A stretch of DNA of 64,000 nt, taken from Gelatoporia subvermispora B. Its lineage: Eukaryota > Basidiomycota > Agaricomycetes > Polyporales > Gelatoporiaceae. Positions 1 to 11,944 of the stretch are shown here, in pieces (position 1 is the stretch's first letter; every line of letters begins with the position of its first letter). A program made the translations under genes and the position numbers. The stretch spans positions 64,437 through 128,436 of the forward strand of contig KB445797.1 of assembly GCA_000320605.2 (NCBI GenBank), read 5' to 3'. The notes beneath the pieces were generated by a model, which saw nothing but the letters and a program-made list of their open reading frames with translations, did not search any database and was not told where the DNA came from.

Positions 1-1410
1 CGCCACCTGATTAAGATGGAATGTGTGTTGGCTTCCGGTAGCTGCAATACACAGGTCCTATAGGGTCCCATAGCCAGAATTAGTCCGCTTAAGGATCGAC
101 TTAGTTGCAATAAAATGCGCAGAAGGATTTCTGGTGGTATGACGTGCGAGATGACACAATTGCCAACAGTCAGAACACCTATGACACGTCGGAGCCGCCG
201 TCGTTCGCAGCCACAGATCGAGGAAACGATACTGCGGTCCACAGGCTGGATGCTGCACGCATATAAGCAAGTTAGCGGGTTGCTCCTGTACACAAGGTAC
301 GGATTACTTGAGTGCTTGAATCTTGTTAGAGGTACATAAGATAATGGAGGATTCACGGATGAGACGTGGCATGGCGCTTCCCTTCACTAGAGAAGCCGGA
401 CGTGCAATTGTTCGATCGTCTCGGGCCGCAGACGTGGACCTGGCTTTTGTCAGATTAACGCGGGCTCTATGGAAGTTTTTGTCACCAATGCGCCCGGATA
501 GCAAGCTGCACCAGTGAATGAACAAGAGCGCCAAGAATCAGACGGTGAGACGACTCACTAGGGTGCGAATCCCAGATCAGAAGAAACTTGAGATAATCAC
601 AGCTCCTACGCGATTGTTTTGTGAGCGAAGCTTGGTTCTTGATTATCGCGGTCTCCCGAGAGCACCGTATTTGATCTTCGTGGACTGTGGTTAGAGGGAG
701 ATTGGCATAGCCGGGATAAAATGAGATATAGAACTGACCGAGAGGTGATCATAGCGCACCGTACACTCGCTCTAACAGCTCCGGGACTGGATGGGGAAAC
801 ATGATGTGGTGAACCTGATGATATGTAGAGACCCTTGTCGGGAGGATACAAACCAAACATTCCGTACGTGCCGAGGTATGAGGCAGGGAAAGTCCTCAGT
901 GAGCTCTATCTTCTCGTTCCTGATATGCATTTCTGAAATATCCTTGAGTAAACAGCACGTCAAGGATAGACTGTTCACCGGATGGACATACACGGATGTC
1001 GATGACTTGACCGTTCGCCAGGCAGAATCCGACGGAGGAGGCGTTAGCCTGAAGCAATGCATCCATGAGCGCAGTCGGACAGCATGAGAGATGACAGCTC
1101 GCGGAAACATAACTACCTTGGCCGTTCCTTCGAGGGTCTTGCGTGTACGAGAGAAGGGCTCGTGTTCGCCATGGCGCATCGGGAGCAATTGTGAGGCCAT
1201 GGATTAATCGATAATGCAAGGGACAGGCGGGTTGCGAGATAACCATGAGGCCGGCTGGAGGGCAGAGTAGGGGCTCGCCCTGTAGGATCGAGGAGTATGG
1301 GTAGTCTTACCACTAGTGGGACGTTTGGGTGGGCCGCGTACGCTCCTCCAGCAGCGAGCGCACAGAGAGAGCGCTCGATCGCGATCGTCCCGCGCGACCT
1401 TGGACGATGA
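1..1410. repeat. Decayed array block (E plus flank), left edge of window
   Basis: This stretch aligns by eye with 10555-11920. Shared stretches include the run after AAGATGG with AGCTGCAAT, the CAGGATTT...GAGATGACACAA segment near 125-160, AGAACTGAC(C/A)GAGAGGTGATCA near 731, and the CTCCTCCAGCAGCGAGCGC segment near 1341. Small reading frames are present on both strands, but none is conserved in the other copy and none resembles a known family. I read it as the end of a preceding array unit, cut by the window edge. No RNA gene was seen. Confidence 0.65.
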
Positions 1411-3486
1411 CGCATGCGTCTGGAACCTGCTCGTTGCTTCACCGCCGTCGTGCCTTGCTGTCTTTCGGACGATCGATCTCCAACGACCCCCGGGCTGTCT
1501 CCGCTGTGGAGCATAGCTCCGACGCGATACATACAGCGATGTCCTGCTCTCTGCACGCCTGCGCGTCGCTTCAACGTGCCCGCCGTAGCTACTCCCTATG
1601 ATCCTTCGACGCGTGCTCCCCTTATCATAGACACCAACAGGCTACCCAACAGCTTTTGTGTGGGTCTTTTTAAGCTCTGACAGCTCGCGCAGCTCTTCGG
1701 TCGATGAACCAGGTCTGACCGTTCCAGGGTCACTGTCGACACCGGCCAGAGGTCTCGTAAATCCATCAGGCCTATTGATAGTCTAGCTATGACATCGACG
1801 TCACTCTCTGGGTGGATTCGTTTCCGCGTTATAAGTAGGGGAGAGGGAATGGGCACATCGTGACAGAGGATCTTAGAAATTGGTACGTCGTCATGTCCTC
1901 TTATATGCATTCTTCAGCTTTTTACCAAGTGCTCACATTCTTTGCCATGTAACCGACGCACCTTCGATCACCAAAATACCCTTGAATCCCTGAGCTGTCC
2001 GATCAGCTTCGCTTGCCCCTGTTCATGGGACCTCTGTGATCGAGATAGTGCAAGAAGACGAGATACTCGTGCAGGTATGCCGCCCTGGTCCTTCTCTCCT
2101 CGTCCGCACACAATCTGTTGCGGAGCTGCCTTGTAATTTATGAGCCCATCATAGGGCTCCCCCGATGTTGTGTAGTAACTAGGATCCTCCTCCACAACGC
2201 GGGTTTCGTCGCATATACCTCGCCTACGCCCGAGCCTTCATTTCCGACGCGTCACCCACCTCGACGTCCCTGCCAGGAGAGATGGACAACGCTAATTGTG
2301 CAACGCAACAAGTGGAGCGTTTGCTGGCACCTACGACGAACTATTCCGGGCTAGATCATCACCTTATGAGTATTTATGTTTGCAACGGGGCGGTCAAAGG
2401 GCAATTATCATCAGGCTTCGTGCCCATCAGCACATCTAGGAGTATTATGTGCCGCTGCCTCACTTTATTGAGGTACGGTTCATGAGTCATATCAAAGGCT
2501 CTAGACGGCTGATTCGGGAGGTTGAGTCCGCTCAGATCGGTGGTTTTTGCCCGCACTGCATCCGTCATGACTCATTCTCGTTCATCATTGAGGAGACTTG
2601 GGAGAGATGACGTCCCGGCCGTCAGCTCTGTCGGGCTGTGACCTACAGTCCCAATCTGGGGACGCAAGGAGAACCGCAGACTGGAGGATTGTACCCGGCG
2701 GCTGTCCGACAAGTCGGCCTGATATCTGCACAGGATTGATATACAGCATGATCGGAAAGCCTTCAGCGGCGTCTTGCTAAGTCTACCGCACACACACGTA
2801 CCATATTCGCCATATTCAATTTTGATTCAAGGGCTCCAAGACTTAGATCCCGCGACAGTCTACGTAGGTACTGCGGACCTTACTGTTCACTCTGCTCCTG
2901 TAGCGTCGTCTGGGGCCTGTCCAGCGTTGTACTCTCACGGCTTTCCAGTGGCGACCAATGACATTACTTCCTTACGGGCGCCCTAATACGAGCAGAAAAT
3001 TCCATTGCATGGCCATGCTTCTTGACAGAGGCAGCGGAAAGTATCAATCCCAGTTTTCCAGTCTTTTCCAGTCAGATGCATTGCCTCGTACCGTATTTCT
3101 CATACACATCACCCGAAACCTCTTTATTGCGCCATTTGGGAGTTGTGTGCGTTCTCTAGACGTACCTATATAGGCGACTCCCGAGTATGATGGCGTTGTG
3201 AGCGAACTGGATGCCTCGATCGAGGCTGTGCGAGTAAAGTTAAGAGGCAGTCCAGAGCACAGTCCACGCCATACACACGCAGACGTCGTAGACGGGAAGC
3301 TGTCCAGAAGCTTCCAGTAGGCAACGTGCTGGGTTATGAGGAATCCGTGTACAGAAGCGGCGAGGGCAATGCAGCGCCCTATGTCTGGTACGCTACACTG
3401 CCGTGCCTATGATATATACATAGGAGCCCCCCCACACACACCATCCCTCCACCGTTCATGCCGTCTGTGTCTCGCGTACGGACAAT
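1411..3486. other. Non-coding stretch upstream of NLR1
   Basis: There is no recognisable gene in these 2.1 kb. Short open frames of 60-78 codons occur on both strands, with no family motif and no plausible splice chain. The part near 1540-1600 is faintly similar to 22850-22890 (GCATCGCTTCAAxGxGCCC). Unlike the other NLR upstream regions it contains no Mn-SOD remnant that I can align. The last 200 bases before the NLR1 start presumably contain its promoter; no clear TATA element stands out. Confidence 0.5.
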
Positions 3487-6187
3487 ATGAACAGAATCAG
3501 CATCAAGAATTTACTTAATCCAGCTTCAAAGCGACCGCGGTCTCCAAGTCTAGACGACTCCGATGCAGCCCCTTCCAAAGTATGTGTTTGGCGATCTTGA
3601 TCGCCTGAAACCGCTGATTGTGCAATACAGAGACCGTCTCGCGCCCTCGAACATGAGAGTGGCGAGATGTTCGATACCGTTGTGTCCAATGTCCAGAACG
3701 CAATAGAGGTGGCGATCGCGTGTACCTCAAGCATTCCGATCGTCAGTCAAGTTCTGCCGCCGCTTCAAGCGCTTGTCAAAAGAATCGCGGTCAGTACGGA
3801 CTCGGACCACGTTGTCATGGATGCTCACACCATGGAGCAGGAAGCAAGAGAAAATACTCACGAGAAACGGAAGGTCTTGATCGAGATCGAAGACTTAGTC
3901 AAGTCAATCCAGTCAATTGGCAATGATGTATTGTCGTGCGCGAGTGGGCTGGCGGAGACAGTGCAGACGACTGGATCAGATTCTTTCAGCTCGGGAATGG
4001 ACGATATTGTTGCGTACGTAGTCTGTACCTGTGATTTTCATTTGTTGAACGAGCGATCCGTCCTAGGACCCTAAAAGATCTCACACTTTCCATCAACGAG
4101 CGACCGAAGAGAGGTCCACTCGGGAGAGTCATCTGTTCAGCGCAAGATTCCGATTTCCTCGCAACTGTACGACGAAGAATATCCGCGATTCGAAACGATC
4201 TGGAGGTGAATTATACGCGATGGATTACGAATACTTTCTGATGGTATCTCACAGATACAGGATAGAAGTGGGTCCAGGAAGATAATGATCGAAATCATGA
4301 GAGACACACGTATCCAGACTCAGTTGCGACAGTACAAAGGTGCGCTCACAGCGAAGGGAGCTTGAAGTTCTGTCAACTAAATATCCACGAAGACGATCAA
4401 AAGGCATTGGAAACATTGCATCCCGCAAACGCTTCATACAAGTCATACTTGACAGAAGAGAAAGCGCGCCTTCAGCAAGGCACCCGTTCGAAGATACTTC
4501 GCGATCTTACAGCGTGGGCCCGGTCTGAGAATGAAGAAGGGCGTGTCTACGTGCTGCATGGGCCAGCTGGAATGGGCAAGTCCAGTATCGCTCATGCGCT
4601 CTGCCAACAACTGGCCGATACCCACCTTGGAGCGTCCTTCTTTTTCATTCGTGGACAGATCAGCGACCCTTACAGCCTTTTCTCTTCATTGGCCTATCAG
4701 CTGGCGCACTCTATACCCGAGCTTCGACACATCGTTGCGAATGCGGTCAGGCACTCCCTCCTTGGCGGATCATCGCAGAGGCTCAAGCACCAAATGAAAG
4801 ATCTGGTCGAAGGTCCTTTGCGATCGGTCGTGGCAAAGCTTGATCGACCCATTCTCCTTGTCGTGGATGGAATTGATGAATGCTTGGACGACGAGAATAG
4901 TATTGTCTCTCAGATGCTCCAACTTCTCTGCGAGTTGGGGAGCAAACAATCCTCCATCCGCATACTGCTTGCATCCCGTCCGGAGCCTCATATTCTATCC
5001 GCCTTCAGATCATCAGATCATCTCCATGTCATCACCTGGAGAGACCTACATAAAGAGCCCGACGTCGACCGCGACATTCATCTCTTCATCGAGAGCGAGT
5101 TCAGGAAGTGCAAAAAAGCGGGGCGCTTCGCTCTAGCGGAAGACTCAGACGCCCTGGATGCATTAACACGTCTCTCGGATGGCCTTTTCATCTACGCGAG
5201 TACAATCGTCAAATTTCTTTCCGAGCACATACATCTCGCTGCTGAACGGTATAAAGTCCTGCTCGAGTCTCAGGGCCGTCTTGGTTCGGGCAAAGCATAC
5301 CAGAAGCTCGATATGCTGTACACGCTGATCCTCGAGAACGCTTTTAGGGATGTACGGGATGACGGGAAGCACATGTCCCACGTGAAGGATATATTGGATT
5401 GGCTGGTCTTATTCGATCCTGTGGGTATTGAACGGGACCCACCAGATGCGGCTTTTTTCGAGACAGTTGGCATTCCAGCCTCAAAAACCCTGGACTCTCT
5501 TGACCGCCTCCGGTCCGTCCTCATCGTCGACGGCACCATCACCCCTTCCACCCCAATCCGAGCTTGCCACGCAAGCTTTCCGCAATTCCTAATGGACCCC
5601 GCCCGATGCACAGACCCGGCCTTCCTCGTCGACCCGCCGTCTGGGCACGCCCTGATCGTCATCTCCCTGCTCGATCTCCTGGCTCGCGACGACGTCGACA
5701 GCCTGCGGGATGCCGATGGTGACATGCCACCTATGTGGGAGTATGCCAGGCACTACTGGGATAAGCATCTTGTTCAAGCGCGATACACGCCCGAGCTCGG
5801 GCAATCTCTGCGGGGTTTCGTGGAGACTCATCTGGAGGATTGGCTGCGGTTGGTTGAACCATGGGGCGCTAGTGATTGGCACAAAGCTCTGATGACAAAT
5901 TACTGCGCCAAAGTGCGCAACTGGTACGAGGTAGGCTAAAGCACTCCTCTTGATGGGAGTCCATCATGCTGACATGCCACGTGCAGGAGAATGGTCCAGA
6001 TGACGGGCTCGTGCCGATGCTGGATGAAATCCTTGACAGACGAGTCAAAGAGATTGCTGCAGAAGCCAACCAATTGCCGGGCACGTTTGACTGGAATTGG
6101 GGTCACATCAAAGCATGGGTGATGGATCGATATCCGCGGGAAGCAGAACAGGCTTCAGTCAGTAATTCGCGGACAAAGCATCCGTAG
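3487..6187 (+). CDS. NLR1: NACHT-domain NOD-like receptor without C-terminal repeats
   Basis: This is a STAND-class NTPase of the fungal NOD-like receptor type, expected to sense a cue and oligomerise through ATP binding. Exons are 3487-3579, 3631-3789, 3841-4013, 4067-4205, 4255-4339, 4393-5930 and 5987-6187, giving 795 aa in frame. The first exon has a KRPR basic cluster. Residues about 45-215 form a helical region resembling MLKL/4-helix-bundle domains (inference). The NACHT domain has Walker A GPAGMGKSS (about 273), Walker B LLVVDGIDEC (Asp375) and the RILLASRPE motif. The post-NACHT part carries IRACHASFPQFLMDP, known from agaricomycete NACHT-WD40 proteins, but no WD40, ankyrin, TPR or LRR follows. 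A separate last exon (DDGLVPMLDEILDRRVKE) ends the protein. The intron at 4340-4392 splits the residues before ALETLHP. It looks intact and functional; the ligand is unknown. Confidence 0.9.
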
Positions 6188-7390
6188 TACTTCTGCATCT
6201 ATTTGACGACCGTTCACCCACTCGTCGAGCCGTCTCATGTCAGGCTCGCGCTTCTATCGATTGCGATCATTTTCAGATCTGCCAAGAGCATACTTCCGCT
6301 ACGTTTTGGCTATACTCTATGTATTATGGGTCTACCTGTCCTCATTGCACGCAACACTGCAACCCGCAATGGACATCAACAACCGCAAGAGCTTCGGGCT
6401 GTCTGCGGGTAAAACATAATGCGTGACTCGATAGGATGAGGCTAGGTTCTGTGCTGTCGCCAGTGGGCACACTGAACACCATTGTCAGATGCAATCGGAT
6501 GTAACATGGCCGACTAGTGGAAAGAACGAATGACTGACCCACCAGGGGACCCTGACTCCATATAATACTTGGCTTTGAGACACAATCGTTGAGATGCAAT
6601 AGTTGAATTCTGGACGCCAATGGTGCTACGCGTAAGGCATCGCTAGAACCCCAGTCGATATCCCCGAAGGAGGAACCCTGTCACTATATGCGTCGAATTT
6701 GCAGGGATCTGAGTAATGGAGCGTATCTAGACACAATATGCCCTATACCGAGGCACCATCTCCACCGGCGCTGGCCCAGAGACCGGCGCACCCGCTGCCG
6801 TCCATGAACTGGCCTCGGGGAGAGTGTCCTAGCATGCACCATGTACACGGGCGGACGGCTAAGCACCGCCGGGACGAAAGTCTGTGTAGTAAGCACGACC
6901 AGAATGGCTTCACCGGAGGGAGAGCACACTATAGCATGGACGGACACACTCCCAGGCAGGGCGAGCGATGGTCTGTGTGCGGAGCATGCCATGCGGTGCA
7001 GTCCATGTCGTAGACAGACCTGAGGGACAGATGTCGCAGGGGTCCCAGCAAGCCGCGGTAGGACTGCGGACATCCAGAAGCTCAGAAGCGGACCGCCTCC
7101 GGGCTGTGTGTCTGTCGAGACGGTAGGTATGCGATCCGGGTCGAGGCATGCTGCGTATGCTCGATCGAAGCCGCGCCGGTTGGTGATCGCGAGCTGGGCC
7201 AGATCGCCATCATGACGTCAGATGACAGACATGGAGGCAGAGGTCCCGGGTGTCTGCTAACAGCAACGCGGTGCTGAAGCCTATGCAAGCACTAGCTCAG
7301 AGGGTGCTGAAGGAGGAGGAGGAGGAGATGACGTAGCGCCGAGCTCAGCCATACTGGACGCTTGGGCGCTCGAGTATGGCGCGCTGCGCG
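6188..7390. repeat. NLR downstream block T, copy 1
   Basis: This block starts at the NLR1 stop codon and recurs after every NLR in the window (17179, 18441, 30855, 41142). It begins as 3'-UTR-like sequence and continues into a strongly conserved core (about 6640-7260) containing CACCGGCGCTGGCCCAGAGA and ACACGGGCGGACGGCTAA. Open frames of 79-129 codons occur on the minus strand, but the open frame changes between copies, so protein coding is doubtful. Near 7312-7328 there is a GGA triplet run. Copy 1 is nearly identical to the copy at 18441-19610 and less similar to the others. Its function is unknown: a non-coding RNA, a regulatory region or an old antisense gene are all possible. Confidence 0.75.
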
Positions 7391-9690
7391 TCCTCCCCAT
7401 GTCCGTTCTCCAGAACCTGCCTCACTGCAACATCATCGTCTTTTTAGACTTCGTCATCTCCTACACGCAATAAGATCCCTCTAGCACGCACAATATTTGT
7501 ATTGTCTTCACAGTGCAAAGCAACGCTCAGACACGCTATAACATGTGCTATTTTGAGCCTTACGCGACTATGTCTGCAACGGTTCAACTCGCTCGCCCTA
7601 GTCACTTCTATGCGGCGTGTCAAGACACGGTTCCATCAGAATAAGTACCAAAAAGCCACCCACCAACATGCTACTGCTTGACGCAACTCCGTCAACGCGC
7701 CTTCAGCGCTCGTAAGGCTCATACAGCTGGTTGTTGGATCATGTTCGAATTCTCGTCAGCACGCCCAGAAGGGATCCGAAGTGTCGACACTTAAGTCTCT
7801 TGGGATGGGGCCGTGGCGGGAGGATTAGATGGGATAGTCGGTCTTCACTATAGGGGATCCTCAGACGTGGTATGTCACCACATCCTCTTGTCTTCGCCTG
7901 GTTCGTTCATTGCGCCCGTAATTTACAACGTGCGCACCTTACTTGACCGCATGTCCTTTAGATCTCCCCGTCCCAACACCTTTGTTCGCTTACCCTGCTC
8001 CGTTAGTCACATCCGCCTCGTGCGCATGCTGTCTAAATTGCTGCCGTTCCATCTTTATTCTGCATCTCGTGCAGCGCGCTTCACCTGGGAGGAATATCAA
8101 GGTATGCATGCAGGTTCGACGAGTTCTCATCCGCGCATGCGTCATGTCGCTAATCAACTGAGCCCAGGATCACTATCGAGCAGACATCCACTCATGGAGC
8201 TTTTCATGTGAACGTGGCGCGTACCTCCCAGGTGAGACCATGACATCTATGAGAGACAAGAGAGATGGTAACATTCTCTCTGACTCAGTTGCAGCGGGAC
8301 CTTCGAAACGCGTTGGCAGTCCGGTTAGATTTCTCTTGAGGCCTTACGGTCAAATAGAGACTGGTGCTAATGATATCTCGTAATTCCGGTCGCTCATTCT
8401 TGTCTGTACAATGGTGATAGCAAGGTGAGACCGATGTATACTTTATGACTCGAGGCCCCAGGGATACTGAGACGCGCGCTCAGAAGTCGTGCGCCGAATC
8501 GCATAGACAGAGAGGACATCAAGAACTGCCATCATTCGATATCCAGATGTTCAGACAACACGCACGCTCTTTCGTGCCACACGAGTTTCGTCTGTGTTGC
8601 TCTCGCCACAGAGTGGCCCTCCGACTCCAGACTGCAAGGCAGGGAAAATCATCCGACAATACGAGAGGTAATGTCGGTGTACCATGGGGTGGAATATTTG
8701 AATTGAACAGATCACGTTGGCGCAGATGATAAGAATATTGGCCTTGGGACAGAATAGCGCGCAAGAGGGTCGTCTCCGGCGCATTGGACTTGTGGCGGTT
8801 CGAGCTGCCGAGACCCATTGAGGGAGGATTGGGTCGCGCAATTCGGGCTAGAGTGTAGGCCAAATCTCTGACGCAGGAAGCTCCGCCCTGGGCCAGCATC
8901 TCCTCTCCGTAGCAGGGTGCTGCTGCTCGCTACGCACCGGCTGTTTGGTGCCGTCTCTTGCTATAACGTGTTCCCCTCGTTCCGCGGCCCCGTCGGTGTA
9001 CATCGGACATTGTGTATGTTGCGATTCCCAGGCGCGAAATCTTCTGGTCACCATACCCTGTGGTTCGTTCGAAACTATGCTGCTGTCGGACCTATGCTGA
9101 GAACCGATATCGGGTGTCGTGCATCCGGTTGTCAGGCACCACAAACCTTTGAAGACCTTATGGACGCGCCTGGCGTTCCCTATGTCTAGTTTGGCGTCTT
9201 TCAGCCAGCATACATCCGTTTACCTAAGCCATGGTTCCTCTCTGCAGACGGAGCTGGGATAAGCCAGGAGAACTGCTGGTTTATTCACCAGTACGTCCAC
9301 TTTTGGTACCCCCCTTCCAATCCCTCCACCCTCAACTCTGTCCCACAGCCCGCCACTCTCCGCTCTGCGTTGATGACGAAAGGTGCGCTCATACACCATC
9401 GTCTGTTCGGTTGGTTCCCATCGGAACGTCTACCCTGCACCAAGGCCGTGTACACGTCTCCGAGCCCTCTTTCTTCCAATATTGTGCCCGTCTTACGTGT
9501 CGCCTGATCGCCTCCTCTCCCCTCTGTGGAGGATCATGTTCATTCTGGACGATCCTCACCGCACACTTCGTATCCCGCTGCCCACATGTATGTCGCCGAC
9601 GTGGTTGTTCAATTAACTCTCTTTGTCTACGATTTGCTAGATCTCTGGCCTTTCTGTTTGGACGATGTCTCAGTATCTGGTTGCTGTGAT
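7391..9690. repeat. Decayed array blocks B, C and D, unit 1
   Basis: There is no recognisable gene. Segments align with two later units: about 7520-7760 with 19690-19985 and 32170-32480, 7840-8200 with 20090-20450 and 32610-32900, and 8440-9690 with 20520-21190. The clearest shared run is GAACGTCTACCCTGCACCAAG at 9426 and 20946. Reading frames (up to 152 codons) are not preserved between copies. This is divergent duplicated sequence, apparently not under coding constraint. Confidence 0.6.
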
Positions 9691-10060
9691 GCTCCGGCTC
9701 CTTAGTCAGAGGTAGTTCCCTTGGGGACCGATTGAGTTGACTCGCGATCACTAGCAGGATTTGCCGGAGTATAACATGTAGAAATGACGTGGCCATTGAC
9801 GGTCACGATGCCTAGAGTGCGGGGGAGCTGTGCTCTTCCACGACCGCGTATTGTGGATAAGGAATTCGGCCCACCAATTCGATACCGCACGCATATACTC
9901 AAGTATAGTAAGCTGTGTGGAGCTCCTGTGCACAAGGTACTGATAGCGTCAGCACTCGGAGTGTTTGAAGTACATTCGGTAACAAAAGACGCACTCACGA
10001 GGCGCGTAGCTCGCAAGTCATCAGGGATTACAACGGCTCAATAACCTCGGGCGTCCGCCA
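9691..10060. repeat. Repeat element E, copy 2
   Basis: This is a member of a family of about 350-400 bp found at 60-400, 9691-10060, 10555-10960, 21690-22050 and 33905-34290. Shared landmarks in order are CAGGATTTGC, GACGGTCACGATGCC, a CGCACGCATAT-like segment and CTCCTGTGCACAAGGTAC. There are no terminal repeats or target-site duplications that I can define, and no transposase-like frame. It could be a mobile-element relic or part of the ancestral array unit. Confidence 0.6.
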
Positions 10061-10139
10061 CCGTAGGCCTAGAAATGGAACTTGACGACGGAGGTGCCTA
10101 ATCAATGTGAGGTCGAGAACGAAAGTCTTTAGTGCGATT

Positions 10140-10520
10140 TCTGACTAGTGGGCGTACACGACTTGCCCGTGCTGTTTGCATCCACACCATCACCTTTCAT
10201 GTGCGCTCCGATGGGCTGTAGAACGCCATCGCTCCCCCGCATTCAATCGGCTGATTGTGTAGCGTTCGAGTCGTCTGAATCGCGTAAGTTGAGTGTGAAC
10301 ATTGCTCTGTCTGGCGCAGAAATATGCACGTGTGGTCACAGGCCTGCAGGTTCGCGTGTTCACGAGCTGCATCTCGTTTTTTGACTGTCATAGGTCGCAA
10401 TTTTCGATCCAGAGCACAAATCGAAAGGGAACTCAATGCTGTTGGTACCCTCACTCGCCGATATGCGCCAGCTTGAGAATTAACGACGGGGCCGGGATGA
10501 AATCTATTGGTCGCTGAATT
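10140..10520. repeat. Array block F, unit 1
   Basis: This aligns clearly with 33480-33860. Shared runs include GGGCTGTAGA(A/G)C(G/A)CC(A/G)TCGCTCC and ATCTGAATCGCGTA-type sequence. In both places block F is followed within about 100 bases by an element E copy (10555 and 33905), which fixes the block order F-E. No conserved reading frame was found. Confidence 0.6.
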
Positions 10521-10554
10521 ACTTCACATGCTTCGGGTACTGTGCCTGCTCAAG

Positions 10555-11920
10555 CTTAAGATGGTGTCTTCCTCGGCTTCTGGCAGCTGCAATGCTCCAG
10601 CACCTTGGTCAGGATGAGTCCGCTTGGGAATACGGCTGAATCGTGACGTGACGCGATCTCCGGCAGGATTTGCGCTCGTACGACACGCGAGATGACACAA
10701 CGGTCAACGGTCACAACGTCTAGATTGCGGGGGACTGCGCTCATTTACAACAGCGACCGCAGGAACGTGCCGCGGCCCACAGATCGGATGTTGCACGCAT
10801 GTAGTCAGGTTAGCGTGTTGCTCCTGTGCACAAATGGATCGCATTAGTACTCGTATCGTGTTGGAAGTACATATGAGAATGGATGACTCGCCAAGCCAAT
10901 GAGGCGTAGCACGTAGCTCTCCATCCACTACAGCGGCTGAAGTTGTAACAGTTCGATCAACTCGGACAACCTGCTTTTGTCCGCTCGATGCGGGCTCTAC
11001 AGAAACCTACGTCACCAGCCGTGCGTCTGGATAGAAGACTGTAGCAATGAAGGAACAAGAGAACTGATCGTTTCTTGATTGTTTTGGTCTCACGAGGGGC
11101 ACGGTACTTGATCTGATTGTGAACTGTGGACAGAGGGAGGTCGGCATAGTCAGAATGAAATGGGATATAGAACTGACAGAGAGGTGATCACAGCGCACCC
11201 TACTCCTATCCCATCCTATCGTTCACTGCAATTCCACTCGTCCTAATATCCCGGGTACTGGATAGGGAAGCACGATGTCGTAAATCTGATGATATGTAGA
11301 GACGCTTGTCGGGAGGCTACACACCAGAAATCCCAAACGTGCCGAGGTATGAGGCGAGCGAAGTTCTCAGTGAACGAACTCTATCTTCTCATTTTCAATA
11401 TGCGCTTCTGCAATCTCCTTGAGTAGATGATGCAGTAGAGACAGACTGCTGACCGGAGGAACATACGAGTATGCCGATAGTATAATCTGTCGCCTGGGAG
11501 AATGAGACGGAGGTGGTGTAAGCCTGGAGCGACATATATATAAGCGCGGCCGGACAGCATAAGCAAATGACAGCTCAGAGAAAGCATGAATACCTTGATT
11601 CTTCTTTGGGGATCCTTACATGTACGACAAGAGGATGGCTCACATTCGCGCGGCGCATCGTGTGGGATCGTCCGGTGCGTCGAATTAAGCTCAAGGCCGA
11701 GGATACAATTGATAATGTGGTGGACAGGCGAGTTCATGAATGGCCATGAGACCGGTTGGAGGACAGAGTAAGGTCCCGCCCTGTGGCAGCGAGGAGCATG
11801 GGTGGTCTTACCACGAGTGGGAGAGGGACATTTGTGTACGCTCCTCCAGCAGCGAGCGCGCATGGAAAGCGCCCGATCGAGATCGTCTTGCGCGACCTTG
11901 GACGATGAATGGCATAGACG
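10555..11920. repeat. Element E copy 3 with extended flank (duplicate of 1-1410)
   Basis: This aligns over its length with 1-1410, with several small gaps. The order is E element (10555-10960), a middle part sharing AGAACTGACAGAGAGGTGATCA (near 11167), the part ending in GGAGACGCTTGTCGGGAGG-like sequence, and the CTCCTCCAGCAGCGAGCGC segment (near 11840). It runs directly into the SOD-A pseudogene region. There is no credible gene: a 204-codon minus-strand frame at 11381-11995 is not conserved in the other copy. Confidence 0.65.
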
Positions 11921-11944
11921 TCTGCAGTCGGAATGGGGCTCATC

